Source: Betaproteobacteria bacterium (GTDB taxonomy: Bacteria; Pseudomonadota; Gammaproteobacteria; Burkholderiales; UBA9220). From it: a DNA stretch of 6,445 nucleotides. The position numbers and the translations under genes were made by a program. The notes beneath the pieces are model-generated. The model saw only the letters and a list, made by a program, of their open reading frames with translations, was not told where the DNA came from and ran no database searches. Where the stretch lies: contig JAGUYQ010000023.1 in assembly GCA_020061285.1 (NCBI GenBank), positions 1 to 6,445 on the forward strand, written 5' to 3'. Positions 6,022 through 6,445 of the stretch are shown here, in pieces (positions within the stretch are counted from its first letter, which is position 1; the number at the start of each line of letters is the position of its first letter).

Positions 6022-6037
6022 GGGCCGGCACCGGCCC
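6022..6037. repeat. GC-rich palindrome next to an AT-tract, upstream of the sigma gene
   Basis: GGGCCGG-CA-CCGGCCC is a perfect 7-bp inverted repeat with a 2-bp centre. On the minus strand it is followed by AAAATTATTTTT (6010-6021). That is terminator-like, but the U-run starts several bases late and the loop is too tight for a standard hairpin. It could be a second weak terminator, an operator, or the upstream edge of the sigma promoter. Confidence 0.35.
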
Positions 6038-6072
6038 GCCGTGCTGGAGAGGCTTGCCACCATCACGCTCGG

Positions 6073-6088
6073 GGCAATGGGAATTGCC
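6073..6088. repeat. small inverted repeat GGCAAT-N4-ATTGCC beside repeat copy B
   Basis: A perfect 6-bp inverted repeat with a GGGA centre, 6 bp from repeat copy B. It has no counterpart next to copy A (178 and below is unrelated), so it is either outside the repeat or lost from copy A. Confidence 0.35.
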
Positions 6089-6094
6089 GATAGC

Positions 6095-6142
6095 TGGGAT
6101 AGGGGTATTCTCGACGTTCCTTGCGGGTGGATAAATCCGGGA
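6095..6142. repeat. short intergenic repeat, copy B (pairs with 179-225)
   Basis: A 48-bp stretch in the gap between the cyclic-nucleotide-binding gene and the sigma gene. It aligns with copy A at about 40 of 50 columns in the same orientation. On the minus strand it includes TTTATCCACCCGCAA, which by chance or otherwise resembles a DnaA box (TTATCCACA) at 8 of 9 positions; copy A matches less well. No coding function is supported. Confidence 0.6.
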
Positions 6143-6168
6143 ACCATAACATCCCCCAATCTCGCAGC

Positions 6169-6198
6169 AAAAAAGCCGGCAAACATGCCGGCTTTTTT
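6169..6198 (-). terminator. intrinsic terminator of the cyclic-nucleotide-binding gene
   Basis: A perfect 12-bp inverted repeat, AAAAAAGCCGGC and GCCGGCTTTTTT, around a 6-nt loop. On the minus strand the hairpin ends in a run of six T and begins 14 bp after the stop of the gene at 6213. The A/T tails are symmetric, so it could also stop plus-strand transcription, although no plus-strand gene is present. Confidence 0.92.
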
Positions 6199-6212
6199 CA
6201 CCCAGGCGCCAC

Positions 6213-6445
6213 TCAGTTTTCCAGGTAATCCACCAGCATGCCGCTGGTCTTGCGCAGGCGCTGGGACAGCAGGCGGGCGATTTTCATCACGATTTTCACT
6301 CCCAGGCCGGGCTGTTCGGCGAGAATGCGGAGGAAGTTTTCCTTGGTCAGGATGACCAGCTTGCACGGCATGGCGGTGATGCAGGTGGCGGAGCGGGGTT
6401 CGCCGTCGATGAGGGCCATCTCCCCCAGGGTCTTGCCCTTGCCCA
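6213..6445 (-). CDS. cyclic-nucleotide-binding (CRP-like sensor) domain protein, 3' part only
   Basis: The visible C-terminal 76 or so residues contain the phosphate-binding cassette of the cNMP-binding fold: LGEMALIDGEPRSATC, with the conserved Gly-Glu and Arg-Ser-Ala that hold the cyclic nucleotide phosphate and ribose. A beta strand (CKLVILTKENFLRIL) follows, then a long helix (VKIVMKIARLLSQRLRKTSGMLVDYLEN) that ends the protein. A transcription factor of the CRP/FNR type would have about 70 more residues with a helix-turn-helix; none is present, so this looks like a stand-alone sensor or the C terminus of a larger signalling protein. The gene continues beyond the right edge and is closed by the terminator at 6169-6198, so it is a separate transcription unit from the sigma gene. 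Whether it binds cAMP or cGMP cannot be told. Confidence 0.85.
   Translation of the reverse strand, partial: GKGKTLGEMALIDGEPRSATCITAMPCKLVILTKENFLRILAEQPGLGVKIVMKIARLLSQRLRKTSGMLVDYLEN

Noticed and set aside
6122..6137. Chromosome replication origin suggested by a DnaA-box-like TTATCCACC
   Set aside because: It is a single near-match inside a repeat, with no cluster of boxes, no AT-rich unwinding element and no dnaA or dnaN nearby.
5911..6366. Minus-strand 151-codon frame spanning the terminator, repeat copy B and the sigma 5' end
   Set aside because: It runs through a strong terminator and the antisense-free intergenic gap, has no family features, and overlaps two better-supported genes.
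1..6445. Mobile element, CRISPR array, tRNA or rRNA
   Set aside because: No transposase or integrase motifs, no regularly spaced direct repeats, and no tRNA or rRNA signature sequences were seen on either strand.

Overview
The window is GC-rich chromosomal DNA in which every supported gene lies on the minus strand, so transcription runs from high to low coordinates. The gene families, the very high coding density and the GC-rich codon use suggest a proteobacterium, most likely a betaproteobacterium. This is inferred from gene style only; no rRNA or other taxonomic marker is present.

In order of transcription: (1) the C-terminal part of a cyclic-nucleotide-binding protein (6213 to the right edge), closed by a clear intrinsic terminator (6169-6198). 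(2) A 294-bp regulatory gap (5919-6212) holding one copy of a short dispersed repeat and three inverted repeats. (3) An ECF-type sigma factor (5364-5918) followed 11 bp later by a small one-or-two-helix membrane protein (4972-5352) whose ribosome binding site overlaps the sigma stop codon. (4) An NfsB-like nitroreductase (4228-4863) and a short-chain dehydrogenase (3413-4153). (5) A complete class A beta-lactamase with a Tat-like signal peptide (2465-3352). (6) A HemJ/CopD-like membrane protein (1986-2417) and, 13 bp on, a membrane-anchored rhodanese (1580-1972). (7) A membrane-anchored metallophosphoesterase (260-1519). (8) A second copy of the short repeat (179-225), followed by the 5' end of an HSL-type alpha/beta hydrolase that leaves the window at its HGGGF motif.

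Gaps between genes from the sigma factor to the metallophosphoesterase are 11-108 bp with no convincing intrinsic terminator. Part or all of the block could therefore be co-transcribed as a stress or detoxification cluster: flavin and NAD(P)H reductases, sulfur transfer, a heme or metal membrane protein and beta-lactam hydrolysis. The shared-operon idea is inference. The two gaps of 108 bp and 74 bp around the nitroreductase could hold separate promoters.

The least conventional signals are the pair of about 48-bp intergenic repeats at the two ends of the window, the sigma/small-membrane-protein pair, and a beta-lactamase placed among redox genes without an adjacent ampR-type regulator. No transposase, CRISPR array, tRNA, rRNA or phage gene was found.
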